From Beta vulgaris subsp. vulgaris (Eukaryota > Streptophyta > Magnoliopsida > Caryophyllales > Amaranthaceae): 64,000 nt of DNA. The notes beneath the pieces are model-generated. The model saw nothing but the letters and a program-made list of their open reading frames with translations. It was not told the origin of the DNA and did not search any database. Shown piece by piece: positions 1 to 12,837 of the stretch. Positions within the stretch are counted from its first letter, which is position 1, and every line of letters starts with the position of its first letter. The DNA is taken from the NCBI RefSeq assembly GCF_026745355.1, contig NC_079205.1, forward strand, positions 53,568,025 through 53,632,024. Reading direction: 5' to 3'. The position numbers were made by a program, and so were the translations under genes.

Positions 1-1077
1 TCAATTAAGGTTAACAACACAAATAGGGGTTATTTAGGATTTGGCAAGGGAATTAGAGGTTAACGACTACATATAAGTTGGTAGTTGTTAGTTATGAAGG
101 TTATATGGTAAATTTTGAAGAAATTGAGGGGTATATGGTGAATTTTGAAAAGTGTAGGGATTTATGGTGAATAAAATCTTGTTGGGGTATATGGTGAAAA
201 ATCCTTAAATTCACTGCTAAAATATATCTTGAATTATCTGGCGCTAGAATTAACCAAGCACGGGGTCTCCTCTCTTTTTGTGTCCCTGTCACCCCTCCTC
301 ACACAATACCTTCACTGGACCGCCGAGTCGTCGCCTCTCCCCTTCCCCTTCATGTTGCCTCATCGCCCGTCGGCATTCCCCCCACCCTTTTCCAGCGCCA
401 TCCCCTCCTCCTCATCCTCTTCCATCTATTGTCAGTTTTTCGCCCCCTCCCTTTCTCTATGTCCTTGGATGTTTTTTCTAGAGTTTGTGCATTATTTAGG
501 TGGTGGATGGTAGTGGGGGTTTCTCGGTGGTTGGGTCACTTGGGTGGATGATTTTGGTGGTTGTGTGGGTAGTTTTCAGTGGTTGGTGGCTTGATTGGGT
601 CGTTAGGGTTGAGGGGTTAGATAGTGGTTGGTGGTCGGGTCAGGTTACGCTGGTTGGGTGGGTGGTACGGTGCTAGTAATTGAGTGGTTCGTACAAGTGT
701 TAGTTGGGTGGTCAAGGAGATAGTCAACAATAAGTCAAATAAAGGATTAGGGGTGGGGAGGGAGGAATAAAAGTAGAGGATTTTGGACATATTTAGAGGG
801 TAAAGGGTCTCATTAAATTGAGTAAACAAACAAGTAAACTTGATTTCCTTACTCTTTCTTGAACACCCCAACGTAATGACCTCTTAATAAAAGGAAAATT
901 ATCAAATGGGCCCTATTGGCATAAAAACTCAATGAAAAAGGTCTGTGAGCCATGCTATTCAAACATTTTTAGTATTTTGATTTTTTATTAAATTTTTAAA
1001 ATGATACAATAATTGTTTTCAAAAGTGAATATGAATAGGTAGTACTAATATAGTAATATTAACATTTATCATTAAGG
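1..1077. other. Intergenic region without a recognised gene
   Basis: No supported coding sequence was seen. The first 220 bases repeat the phrase GGTATATGGTGAA several times. Bases 270-480 are pyrimidine-rich and 490-720 are G/T-rich (GGTTGG-type). The open frames here are low-complexity by-products of that skew. The stretch may be an old repeat, but no terminal repeats were found. Confidence 0.5.
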
Positions 1078-1215
1078 ATCAAGGTTGGCATAGCGATTGT
1101 AGGACCCTTCTTTCACTCCTATGGCAGGGGTTTGATTCTCACCCCTTGCAGAAGGATCCCTAATTTTCAACCTTCTTGCAAGGGAATGTTCCATATCTTT
1201 TTTTAAATTATTATT
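1078..1215 (+). mobile_element. tRNA-derived SINE relic
   Basis: A box-A-like segment (GGTTGGCATAGCGATTG) is followed about 35 bases later by a box-B-like segment (GGTTTGATTCTC), then a short body ending in a T-rich stretch. This is the internal Pol III promoter layout of plant SINEs. No clean target-site duplication was found, so the limits are approximate. Confidence 0.45.
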
Positions 1216-1550
1216 TTAAAAAGTAGTATTAACAAATATTCCAAAGATAATTCACATCACAGAGGAATAGTGTATATCGTTAGTATTAGCTGCAATGAGT
1301 AGTTGACCTGAAATTAACCTACTAATCCATTTAATAACATTGTGCAATTTCTATTAGCAACGACTCATTAACAATTGCTTTAGTAACTCATATTCTAAGA
1401 ACTTGAAATACAAAGAGAGTCTCTACATAACAAAAAGATGAATCCAAATACAACCTTTTTTATTGTTGATTTAAGTTGAAGAATTGATTTATTGGATGGA
1501 AAGATCAATAGGTAGTGAGTCAACAACCCAAACCTGACCTATCTATGTAA

Positions 1551-1860
1551 GGGGGCGTTTGGTTCATATAATGGTATGAGTTTGGAATCAGGAATGAAAT
1601 CGATGTGGTATGGGTTTGGAACTTGATACTTAATACCTTGTGTTTGGTTTCATTTAGGAATGAAAAATCTTCTTTTATTTGATACCTAGAGGTAAGGTAT
1701 GAGCCATACCCACCTCCACCTATGGGTTTCTAAACCTCATACCTTATGGGTTTGAGGTATGGGTTTAAAATTTAGAAATAAGTTAAACAAACACTAGGTA
1801 TGGGTTTTGTTCATTCCAAACCCATACCTCATACCTAAAACTAGTGAACCAAACACCCCC
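1551..1860. mobile_element. Harbinger/Tourist-type MITE, TAA target duplication
   Basis: The 310-bp element starts GGGGGCGTTTGGTTCA and ends with the near-perfect inverse TGAACCAAACACCCCC. It is flanked by TAA at 1548-1550 and 1861-1863, the 3-bp duplication of PIF/Harbinger elements. It has no coding capacity and its interior is itself self-complementary. Confidence 0.85.
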
Positions 1861-2069
1861 TAAAAGAGTAGTTGAGTTGGATTAGATTGACTCATTTAAT
1901 TAAACAGGTTGCGATGCAACAACTCATCTAATTATATGAATTGAAAATATCGACCCAATTTGTTATTATTGGATTAGGTTTGGGATGATCCGTTGAATAG
2001 ATGGGTTGGATTAATTCTCGCCCTCTCTTGATAATCACTAATCACTCGAGTTTTTTTTAATACTCATTA

Positions 2070-2338
2070 CTCCCTCTTCTTTTAAAATTATTAATTTGTT
2101 ACACCTACATTCCTAGGCACACTAATTCGAAACTTTTTTTTAAAAAATTACAAAAGAAACATATTAGTAAAAGACATATTAACACTAATATAATAAGATT
2201 TCAGTTAACTATACTTTTATTCACATACAAATTACATATGATGGTCAAAGTAAAAAATTTATGAATAGTGTCTGTCAAAAAAAAAATTATGAATAGTGTA
2301 AAATGTAAAAAATGTAATAAATTAAGAAAAAATAAAGG
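2070..2338. mobile_element. Degenerate Stowaway (Tc1/mariner) MITE
   Basis: The left end CTCCCTCTTCTTTTAAAA follows a TA. The right end is an imperfect inverse and is followed by TA at 2339-2340. The interior is AT-rich with no coding capacity. The ends are diverged, so the boundaries are approximate. Confidence 0.5.
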
Positions 2339-2390
2339 TAGTGAAACAGTTTTAAAAGAGTTGATACGAAAAACTCAAGAGAGCATCCTA

Positions 2391-3142
2391 TATTGTGTGA
2401 TACCCTCATTAGATGGAGTGAGATGGATGCAAGTGTGGTTCAGAAGGGTTGCTATATCCTATGGAATGTTTGGGTTGAAAGAAACAGGAAAGTCTTTGAG
2501 CATACAAGCCACCCTGCCACTGTTGTGTGCCAGAGAATTATGAGACAAGTTGATGATTTCAATAACTATGCGGTGCGGATTTATGGAGGAGGACGCCCCC
2601 TCGCGGCCCCTAGTCCTGGTCGATGGCATGCCCCCCCTGTTGGTGTTATTAAATTGAACACAGATGCAAGTCTGGCGGATGAAGGTTGGGTGGGACTTGG
2701 AGTGGTAGCCCGTGACTCGGAAGGTAAGGTGTGCTTTGCTGCATCTAGACGTGTGCGCGCCTACTGGCCTCCCGAGGTAGCTGAATGTAAGGCCATTTAT
2801 ATGGCATCCCGCTTAGCCAAAGCTCATGGGTATGGTGATGTGATCTTCGAGTCTGACTCCCTAGTAGCCACGAAAAGATTAACAAAAGCAGCAATCTTCT
2901 TTTCTGATTTGGATGCAATACTTGGGGACATTCTTTCTCTGTGTAATGGTTTTTCTTCTGTTTTTTTTTCTCATGTTAAAAGGGATGGGAATACTGTTGC
3001 CCATAACCTTGCTAGAGTAGTGCCTTTTGGTGTTGAGCAATGTTGGGAGCGTCACTGTCCTAGTATTGTTACACCTTATGTACTTATGGACACCTTGTCC
3101 CTTTGATTAATGCACTTCTCTTTCCCCTAAAAAAAAAAAAAA
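2391..3142 (+). mobile_element. 5'-truncated LINE with poly(A) tail and 14-bp target duplication
   Basis: The insertion is bracketed by identical 14-bp direct repeats AAGAGAGCATCCTA at 2377-2390 and 3143-3156, and ends in about 15 A residues directly before the second repeat. It carries the 3' end of a non-LTR retrotransposon (RNase H domain plus a very short 3' UTR). Truncation at the 5' end, an A-tail and a target duplication are hallmarks of target-primed reverse transcription. The right repeat lies only about 115 bp upstream of the PELOTA start codon, so this insertion sits in the gene's proximal promoter or leader. Confidence 0.92.
2393..3106 (+). pseudogene. LINE ORF2 C-terminus: RNase H-like domain (RVT_3 type)
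   Basis: This is the C-terminal part of a plant L1-type LINE ORF2 polyprotein. The endonuclease and reverse transcriptase domains are absent because the copy is 5' truncated. The remaining frame is open for 237 codons. It shows the RNase H fold landmarks in order: LNTDAS with the first catalytic Asp near residue 88, an AECKAIYMA helix with the catalytic Glu, FESDSL with the second Asp, and HVKRDGNTVAHNLA at the end with the conserved His and Asp/Asn region. The first codons merely start next to the target duplication; the true start of ORF2 lies in the missing part. It probably has no function in the host, although the frame is undamaged, which suggests a fairly young insertion. Confidence 0.88.
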
Positions 3143-3156
3143 AAGAGAGCATCCTA

Positions 3157-3271
3157 CATTCCCACCTATTCCACTCTTTTTTACGCAATTCCAAATCATT
3201 TCCTTTTCTCTCTTCCTCCATATTAATTAAACAGGAGGTCAGAAAATAAAAATAAAGATTATAGCAACGCA
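3157..3271 (+). promoter_or_regulatory. PELOTA leader / proximal promoter remnant
   Basis: This 115-bp stretch lies between the LINE target duplication and the PELOTA ATG. It holds a pyrimidine-rich run (CTTTTCTCTCTTCCTCC) and an AT-rich CATATTAATTAAACA segment, both typical of plant 5' leaders. The transcription start cannot be placed from sequence alone. The original upstream promoter is now about 750 bp further away because of the LINE. Confidence 0.4.
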
Positions 3272-6200
3272 ATGAAGATCGTCCGTAAAGATTACATTCA
3301 CGGCGGACCTGGCAGCGTCAAGGTCATATTTTTATTTATATTTACATTTGTTTGGGTGTATTTTGGGGTTTTTTTGGCTATTATTATTTGAGATTATAAC
3401 TATTAATTCATATTTATTGTTTGATTTGATGAAAAATTTGGGAATTTGAACTGATTTCATCTTCAATTTGCTAATTTGCAGATGATTCCAGACGAAGCAG
3501 ATGATTTGTGGATTGCTTACAATTTGATTGCTGAAGGTGATTCTGTTCTAGCTGTCACTGTTAGGTATTTTGATTATCCCACCCAACTAAATTTACAATT
3601 GTTTTTGATTTTATATCAGTTTTTAGCTTTCTTGGTTGCTTTAATTAAGTGGGTATGTATTGAATTTCGACTTCCCAATTGTTTTTGTGGTTCTATCATA
3701 TTTTTACTGATGCAAATTAGAAATCTTTATCAAATTTTGGACCTTTGAGTACTCTGATTCATTTGGGTGGACCATTCTAATTTGGTGTATAATTCCTTAT
3801 TGTTTGTCTACTTAAATAATTAGTCTAATGTCGAATTATCTGTAAATTATCAATGCCTTAGTCCGTTTGTACTAGCAGTGTGAAATAAAAATGTTCCTTT
3901 TGCTCGTTAGAGTTGAAACATGAATTGTTAGATTTGTAATATATGTGATCTCTAAACCAAATTACCGAAGGCGAGTTTTTGTTAGGCTCTTGCCCAAAGG
4001 TGTAGTTGGGGGTTCAGATGAATGCCTAACTCAGAAGGCTGAACTTGTAGTACCAGATTGTGAAACACTTAATATCCTAGTAATTTGGAAAAGAAAGGAA
4101 GAGTTCAGAATGTTTGTGGGGGTGCCATTTACTTGGCCCTTAATCTTAACACTTAGGTGATTTGCATCTAGGCCCAGGATCCCCAATATATTTCGTAATT
4201 TGTTTTCCACTGTCGTTAGTATGCCCTTCATACATAAACATGGTGAGTAAGACTGTCCTCGGGAACAATTGAACAGAAAACATCTTGCCAATGTTACTGC
4301 ATCACAAAGGACCTCTACTGTTGTCCATGTAAAGCTTGATTATTGTAGGATGAGATTATTTGGTCAATTTCTAGGGATATCATTTTGAGATTTCTGGAAG
4401 ACAATTTTTACAACGGTGCTGCCTTGCTGCTGTTTGATTTTGCAGGAAAGTATTGAGAGAGGCAACTTCTGGAAGGAGGGATGCAGAGCGAGTTAAACTT
4501 CGGCTGGAAATCAAAGTAGAGGTAAGAAAATCATGCATCCCCAAATATTCTTTTTTCTTTGAAATCAGTATGAGAAGTAAGAAGTGAGAGGAAGGTACAT
4601 GTTGCTTTTTGTATGATAATGCTGTTTGAAAACTTCATCTGGATCATTTTCTTGATGTGTAAATGCATAATGTATTGACTAAAATCTGCATCATTAAATT
4701 TTTCCTTCTCAAGAATAACATGTGTGCCTTGTAACAGGTTCTATTTACTTTATAATTTATAAAGTTAGTGAGTGTTAAAGACTTTGAGCTATAATGCTTT
4801 TTTGAATTACTCTAATTATCTGTCGTATTTGTTGGCTCGACTTATAATTTTCATAGGCAGTGGATTATGAAAAAGAAGGCTCCATCTTACGTTTACGAGG
4901 AACAAACATTTTGGAAAATGAGCATGTTAAGGTACCTAAGTGAGCTACATTGCGTTAATGTGGTTGATGCTTTCTACCATATAATTCTTGATTGTGCTTC
5001 TTTTTTTTTTTCCTCTTTTGCTTTCCATTGAAGATAGGCGCATTTCATACGTTGGAACTTGAGCTTCATCGACCCTTTGTGCTAAGAAAGGTATGCTTTG
5101 GCCTGCATGTGTTTGAAGAGATATTTGCACCTTTCTTGTGCTTTAAGTAGTGTAAAGAGACAAGGGAAAATATTGTGGCCGACGCGGCATGAATTTTTTC
5201 AAAAAATTCACATTAATATGTTCTAACCTTATTTGCGTTGTTTTAGCTTATGAAGCATAATTACAACATAATATAATCAAATCTATCAGAATATCATGTT
5301 TCATCAGCTAATAATTAATTCATAAAATATTTTTGGCCAATGTTCGAAAAGAAGATAAAAACGTTATGACGCGGCGAGTTCGCGTTATGGAACGGAAAAC
5401 GCGGCAAGAAGTATGCTACTTTTATTATAGTGTTCGGTAACGGGATTTTGCGGAACGGCAAATCCAAAATATGTTAAACCACGGTTTTGTAACGGAACGG
5501 GAGAGTTTTAATACCTGGAACGGTAGCCTGTTTTTGCCTGCTGTAAGTTGTGCTTTAATTAGTGTAAAGTAGGAGCAGTCTTTGGCCGCTAAGAATTTGC
5601 AACCATTTTCATCCCTAATATTATTTGTACTGAGATATATATATCCTTTAAGCATCAAAGCTACTCAATCCTCTTGAACATTAACCTTAGAATGGAAGGA
5701 AAAGCATTTGCCCTAGACGTTTATAAAGCTTCCCAGAGTGCATTTGGTTTACTCTATGCATGAGGCAAGTTGGCATCTACTTCCTACATTTTAAATAAAA
5801 GGCACACATACTTCTCAAATATTTGCTTTGATCACTAATATCGCTTATAATATGCTAGATGAAATTATAAAACTGTACCATTAGATTTATCTCAAAAGAT
5901 ACTTTTATAATTATTTTTATATAATTTCTATCAAATATGTTTTGAGATTTGTCAACGATCTGTTCGACCTCTAATAATATGCGTGCCTTATATAAAGAAA
6001 TAATATTATTTAATATTTACTATTTATATAGAACCTAATCCATAGGTTCACATTTCCCACTAGTTGGATGGGGGATGTGTTAAGGAAGTGCATCACTTGA
6101 TATAGGTGTTATGCAGATCTATACCCTTTTTCTTTAATTGACATTATGTTTCGTGTTTTGATTTCTCCTTGTCATTGACCTGCTCATGCTACATCTGTTT

Positions 6201-9200
6201 ACTTAATGTTGTAGGATGTCTGGGACTCCTTGGCATTGGATATGCTCCGTCAAGCAGCAGGTATATTTAATTTTCTGGTTTTTTTAATCTTCATAGAGTA
6301 ACAAGAGATTGTATGCTCCGTCTAACCATATTGCTTTGTTGGTCTTTTAATTTTTTTGTATCTGTTTTGTTTTTATCCAGATCCTGCTGCCAGTGCTGAT
6401 CTAGTAGTGATAATAATGCAAGAGGGACTTGCACACATACTTTTGGTTGGTAAAAGGTACAATTAGTAGCGCAAAGTGATCGTTGAATATTTATTTATTT
6501 GCAGCATGTAAGTCCAAGAAGTAAGAGCTACTTCAATGAAATCTAATCTGCTACTGCCCCTAAAGTCGACAAACACCACAGATATTACTGACCTAGATGC
6601 TGTCACATCTTTAGATCTCCCTTTTGGATGTTTTTCTCAGTGAATGGCTTTTTACTGGAAATGAATCTACCCATTGCTACTTTTGGTCGAATTTTTTTGA
6701 TGATTTTTACATCACTAATAGTTCCAAATAGTTGACAAGAAGGATGAACAATAAGTTGCTTTTTCTTTGTTGCCTGGAAAGTGGGAAGCACTAAATTAAA
6801 GTAGGTTTTTGGTTTGCTGACCACATTTTCCGTAACCTTTTGAATTGTTAATCTACTCTCAGCTGCATATTATGGGGATTTATATCCTTAATAACAAGAG
6901 ATTCTTTCTTCCTCCCCTGTTTTGGTTAGGATCTATAATTTTGTTTCTATTGTGAAACTTACACCTGCTTAGAAGACACTTTATCCAATTGAAATTTGGG
7001 ACCACGTACTGCCAAACATATATGGTTTTTGTTAGCTCTGTTTGCCAACTGTTATAACGATAAATATATATTTAGATGTCTGCCTATGGTTTTGCTAAAT
7101 ATGCAGCCGTGCAATGTGGCTTCTGACTTCTGAGTGTATGGTTGGCAGTACTCTAGTAACAATCAGTTCTCGTGATGTGGCGATTGCTAGCATGAGGTTG
7201 TCCTTTTTACTCACTGACTTCTTGGTATGCTTTTCTTCTTGTTTTGGCAGTGTAACCATCACCCGTGCTCGAATAGAAGTTTCAATTCCTCGGAAACATG
7301 GTCCTGCTATTGCTGGATATGAATCTGTATGTGTTACAATACAATTACCGTTACAAGCTATATTTTAATAGCTGCAGCTGAACAAGGTCCCAGAGTTGTA
7401 AAACCCCAGGATTTTTTTTCCCCATTTTTTAATGAAGGTCCTAGAGCTGGACAAGTGAGAACTGACGTGATTTTCCCTTGTTTTTTTCGCTGTAGGCCTT
7501 AAATAAGTTTTTCGAGAATGTTATGCAGGTGAGTTAGTATGCATTCGTATCAATGCACATGTTTAAATGACTCAATACTGTTCTATATTCTTCAGCTTGT
7601 GACTGAAATGACATATTCCATGCTGATGTTACAGGCTTTCCTGAAACATGTGGATTTCAATGTCGTCCGCTGTGCTGTCATTGCAAGTCCTGGATTTACG
7701 AAGGTCAGTTGTTTTTTTAATTGATGTTAGTATTGGGCTATTGCCAAACTATGTTGATCTTGCCTTTTCTTGTATTGCTTTTACCCCCCCCCCCCCAACA
7801 CACACACACATACCAAAAAGATGGATTGCTTGAGTCTTGATTCTTGACTTAAGCTTGTAGAGCCATGTAGAACTTGATAGGATACATTTTTTTGTGGGAC
7901 AACTCTAACTATAACACTGTGTTTGGTTAGGAACCGTAAAGAAGAGGTTGGAATGGAGAGGGAAAAGAATGGACGGAAGGGGAAGGTAGTGGGCGTATAT
8001 TTTCTGTCTAGATCTTTTGGATACTTGAAGGATTTACTTTAATGAATGAAGAAGGATACTGGATCCCTCCAATTTCCTTCCTTTCCATGCCCTTTGCCAT
8101 TCCACATCTGCACAAAGAAATTGGATCTGTCACTTTCAATCCCATTCTCGGCCCTCATCCAGACACATTCTAAGTATGGCTTGAACATCCTTATGTAGTT
8201 TGGTTGAGCCAATCAACAAAAATATATAAATTTTTGGCTCAACCTCATGTTTCTCAGCATTTCCAGAATAATCTTAATTTCAGAATTTTAAACCCGAATT
8301 AACCTTTAATAGTAGCGGCAGTATATCAATGTATGAAAATATTATTTGGAGAAAAACCCTATACATCATGGTTACTCTGGATGTATCTGTAAATTTATTT
8401 ACTTTATTCTGGTTGTAGCCATGAGATCCTCACAATATGTCATTGACTACCAATGAAAATAGCAAATCTCTGAAGCGTTTCTAGTTTCTGTGTGGGTAAG
8501 TTGTGAGTGGTCCTGAAAAAATAGCAACATGTTACAGCTCAATTGCATGATTTGATTAAGAGAATATAATGATTGATAAGCATGTCAAATTGGGATTTTC
8601 GAATTTAGTGGAGTGATCTATTATCATATATTCTGCATGGTATTCAGTTTCACGAAGTCTCATTTAACCTCTTTCTTAGTTGGATAATGCTGAATTTCTC
8701 GTGGCTTATGGCTTCAGTGAATTACTCCTGGTATATTTGGTTGTGGTGGTTTTGGAGTTGATGAATATAACCTTAGAAATATTCAGGTTCTTATGCAGGG
8801 GTTTTTGTTTTCTTAATTGATCAAGGGCCTTTTCTTCGTCTTTAGGATCAGTTTCACCGTCACCTGTTGCTGGAAGCTGAAAGAAGACAGATGAGATCTA
8901 TTATAGAGAACAAGTCGCGCATAGTTCTGGTGCATACTACTTCAGGATACAAGTATGGAAAGAACATGTCTTTTGTTTTACTTGCTTCATTACTTTTGTA
9001 TCTTGGGGGAAATGGTGAAGCTTTGGGAGTTCTTTTTCTTGTTAGAATACCTCTTAGTTTACTATAATAAAATTTAACTGGAGATCTTCCATTGGGAGAT
9101 TGGATGATGAATCTGAGAGATTATTGGTTTAGTTGCAACTTGAAGATCCTGCAGGTTTGATTTGTAAGATTTTCTTAGCTTGTCTGCTCTATGTGGCCTA

Positions 9201-12200
9201 GAGTGGATATGAATTACCTTTTTCATAGTTCCGTGCTTCAGTCACTTAGCTATTGGGGAATCTTGACAACGGTTAAGTCTTATATTATCTTGCACTTAGG
9301 TCTCTTATTGTATATTCTTGGTATCGTTGAAAACAAAAGATGTTGTCTAGCCTGGTCTCCTTGCATTGGTTGTTTTTTATTTTTAAAGATGTTCTTTTCT
9401 TTTCTGAACAGGCATAGCTTGAGGGAGGTTCTGGATGCACCAAACGTAATGAGTATGATAAAGGATACGAAGGCAGCGCAAGAGGTGACTAACTTGTGAA
9501 TCTTTTGATTGTTCGTCCTTTTTGAATGCCAAGTTCCGTGGTTAGTCTTATGATATGTTTTTAGTAATCTTGCGGCATCTGGTGACAATGTTGTCTACTC
9601 TTATTTGGTTCAGGTCCGTGCCCTCGAGGAGTTCTTCAACATGCTATCAAATGTCAGGTTCTATTCTTGAGATGTATGTTTGACTTGCTTTAATATGCTT
9701 TTTATGCTGCAGTCTGTTGCTGTTGGAATTTGACCTTCAACATTCAGATATCCTCCTATGTCATGGTATTCAGTAACATATGTGTTATAGAGTTGACTGT
9801 CCTTGTATTTTGCTGCCACCCTTTTTGTAGTCCTTTCTGGAATTAGGTCCTGCACATCCTGACTCCCCATCCATATCTTCTTTCCCAAAGATGCATGAAT
9901 AGATGAGCTCAAATGTGAATCAATCTAATTCAATGTGCTGCTTTGGAACGGGAGGAGTTGGGGTCCTGATATATTTATGGAAATTTCATTAGAACAAAAG
10001 AAATTTGGTTTTAAATGGGGGTTTGGGGGTCCTAAACTTAATTTGATGGCATCATCCTATGGCTTGGCATAGTACTATCAGTTTATTGACATTCTGCTAT
10101 CAGACCTTTGGTCTCTAGAGGTAGACCACATGTGTAATATTCTGAAGTAGTAGAGGTTAGACTCTTGCTTGATTATTTCCCTTGCATTCTTCTTATTCAT
10201 TTGTGAATCATGTAGGATTCAGCTCGTGCATGCTATGGTCCTAAACATGTAGAAGTTGCTCATGAGAGAATGGCTGTCCAAACACTACTTATCACAGATG
10301 AACTATTCAGGTTTGTTCTTACGCTGAGTCTAGTAATATTTAGATCATAAAAGTGTTAAGTCACTAGCATGTTTCATGTATATGCTGTAAGGGACATTTC
10401 TGTGCATCTTACTTCCTATAATGCAATGTTTTGTTCAATTTTCCTGTGTATCTGGTCCCAGAAAGTCAGAAACCTCCTTCCCAGTGAACCCACGTTTAAA
10501 AAAGTGGGATTTATATTAGACTGCATACGATTTTACCTGATTTCCATATGGGGAGTTCTGTTTCAAAACTCGGTTAAGTGATGTTATAAAGTGGTCAAGT
10601 AGAGCAAACAATCTTATCAGCCTATGGTGAAAATTTAAAGCTTTGCCTTGTCCGTATAGTGATATATATGTGCTCTATAAGCTGTGAACCACAAGCTCAC
10701 TAGAAGGGTCATCTCAATTAATTTGAGGGGGCCTCGTAGTAGTTTAACATTTAGGCCCTAATCTTTGAGAATATATTGAATCAAGAATCTTTTAGGAGGT
10801 TGTCCAATTTTCACTTGGTACAGCAAAGGTAAAATTTTTACCAAGGGCAATGTTCTTGACCCTGTATGATACATGTGGCTTACACCTCCTTAGAGACAGC
10901 TTGTTCACTATAGGCTATATATGAAGTGTGTCTGCTTTCTAACCATATCCCTTGCTCCAAACATGATTTGATTTCAATGATAGTTGTGTTATTTGTCTTC
11001 CTGGGGTCAATCGCTATAAGCTTGTTATTTTTCTTTATAATTCCTTTCGTGTCAACTAATGATTAATTATATTGTTTATAATTTTGAGTGGACATCAGGA
11101 GTGCTGATGTAGCAACACGGAAAAAATATATCAACTTGGTTGACTCAGTCAAAGGTTCTGGAGGAAGCGCGTATATATTCTCGTCCATGCATGTGTCAGG
11201 GGAGCGTAAGTGCAATTTTCCTCTGCTATAACCATTTTATTTACTTGAGCTACATTATTAAATAATGTGTGGGAATTTTAGGTAACATGCATACTAGGTT
11301 TGATATCAATAAGTCAGCTATCATGGCAATATTGTACTTCCTCCGTCCTAAAATAAGTGACACACTCCTCTCAAAAAGCTCTCATATAAAAGAGAGAAGT
11401 GTTTCACTTATTTCAGAACGCAGGAAGTATTGGGTAGAGGAAATGCTCTGAACAAATAGCAAATTACTGCCCCATTTTTTTAACTTGTGGTGAAGCTGTT
11501 GGATCTTATTTATTATGAAAATCAGAAAAATATAGGGAGCATTAGACTCTACTGATCGAGAGCCTGTGTTGTTTAAGGAGGAAGGAGTACCGACCGGCGA
11601 CCTTTATGCTGTGTTTTTTGGCTTAGGAATTGAATTATATAGCAACTGTTTTGATACCCTATGTTTGAGTGTTCTCAAGTATAAAATCTTAAAATTTTCA
11701 TGGTGTAAAAGCTCACAGCTCGCCTTCTCTCCTCAACTGTACCCTTGGCAGCATCTTGCCTCTCCTTTCCTGAAATTGCTACAATGGAATCATGATTAGT
11801 GATTTATCATTTGCACTTTCTTGGTATAATAATCGTGGAGGGTAGGGGAGGGAATAGAAGAGTGATTGCATTTTATGGCCAAATCTTTGCAACAATGAGA
11901 AGTTTTGGTTTATGAGAGGGGAAGGATAACATTTCCTCCCAATTTCTTGCCCCTTCCTTCTTTCCCCAACGTTATATCCAAACATGGGAAATATTGTGAA
12001 AGTACATCTCTGTAAAGAAAAAAAAAAGCGATAAAAGAACCAAATGTGAAGGGAAATGAAACTACGGTAGTCATATCTCCTCTCTTGGTGATGAAAATCT
12101 GTCTCCCACTCTTCCTCTCTCTCTTTCTCTTTTCGTTTCTGTCTGCCTACGTCTTTGTCTTGTTTCTGATAGTGGTTTGTGGACACAGAATTGGCGCAGC

Positions 12201-12262
12201 TGACTGGCATTGCTGCTATCCTTCGCTTCCCACTCCCTGATCTTGATGACATTGAAATGTGA
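3272..12262 (+). CDS. PEL1: PELOTA (Dom34) ribosome-rescue factor, 16 exons
   Basis: Exons: 3272-3322, 3482-3564, 4446-4521, 4857-4931, 5034-5090, 6215-6260, 6381-6456, 7251-7326, 7496-7528, 7635-7703, 8846-8952, 9412-9484, 9614-9652, 10216-10310, 11099-11205, 12189-12262. All introns are GT-AG and the phases join without a stop, giving 378 codons, the usual plant Pelota length. The protein starts [17 protein letters not shown] and ends [13 protein letters not shown]. The N-terminal Sm-like domain spans about 1-130, the central domain 136-268 and the C-terminal eRF1-like domain 271-370. The central domain carries PRKHGP near 168-173 and no GGQ motif, as expected for Pelota rather than eRF1. 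With Hbs1, Pelota enters the empty A site of stalled ribosomes and promotes no-go and nonstop decay in the cytosol. Several introns hold transposon remnants; intron 15 has a Stowaway MITE. No defect is visible. Confidence 0.97.
7785..7811. repeat. Poly-C run followed by (CA)n inside PELOTA intron 10
   Basis: A run of about 11 C residues is followed by AACACACACACACA. This is a simple repeat within intron 10, roughly 85 bp after the exon 10 donor site. It is likely to be length-variable. Confidence 0.8.
7916..8171. mobile_element. Probable MITE in PELOTA intron 10
   Basis: The left end TGTGTTTGGTTAGG and the inverse of the right end (ATGTGTCTGGATGAG) are imperfect terminal inverted repeats about 255 bp apart. 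Flanking bases are similar (AACTATAA against AAGTATGG) but not identical, so the superfamily is uncertain. The interior is purine/pyrimidine-skewed and non-coding. Confidence 0.35.
11337..11427. mobile_element. Short Stowaway MITE in PELOTA intron 15
   Basis: The 91-bp element starts CTTCCTCCGTCCTAAAATAA and ends with the inverse TTATTTCAGAACGCAGGAAG. It is flanked by TA at 11335-11336 and 11428-11429. It can fold over nearly its full length and has no coding capacity. Confidence 0.85.
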
Positions 12263-12320
12263 TGGAACTACTTTCAACAATGGGAGAAGCATTGTGTACA
12301 ACAGTATCTAGTGGACAATC

Positions 12321-12525
12321 TATTGCTTAAAATTGTATATCCCTGCTTTCTTACCAATTCCTTGTTCTTCAGAGGCTTAAAGTTGCGGTATATGACTCAT
12401 TTTTGCTTATTGTTGGACAGTTTTATTGCTTAAAATTGTATATCCTTGCTTTGTTACCAAATCCTTGTTCTTCAGAGGCTTATAGTTTCCATATATGACT
12501 CATTTTGCTCTTTGTCAATGTTAAA
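12321..12525. repeat. Two-copy direct repeat downstream of PELOTA (about 103-bp period)
   Basis: The segment beginning TATTGCTTAAAATTGTATAT at 12321 recurs at 12424 with few changes and includes CCTTGTTCTTCAGAGGCTTA in both copies. It starts about 60 bp after the PELOTA stop codon, so it probably lies in the 3' UTR. It looks like a local tandem duplication. Confidence 0.8.
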
Positions 12526-12837
12526 AAGTAATTGTATTAAGATAGATTTACTTTATTGTAACATACCCTGTAACATTATACATTCTATAATTAAATAATT
12601 TTTTTTTTTTTGCTTTGCAGCATGTGTGTCTGTTTGAATTTAGAACAAATGCTTTCCTGGAACATTGCATGTAACATTGTAACTGTACACTTTGGTCACT
12701 AATTATAAGAAGGGTGCCTTCTCTTTGACTTTGAAAGATAAGTTTCAGACCTGATCAAGTCCAATAAAGTTAAAATATAAGGTGAATTTAAAGCTGATCA
12801 GTTTTGATTAGGTTTAATAAATTTAGCTAAAGAGAAT

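Noticed and set aside
11779..12252. 157-codon minus-strand frame
   Set aside because: Overlaps intron 15 and the last exon of PELOTA on the other strand; no motif.
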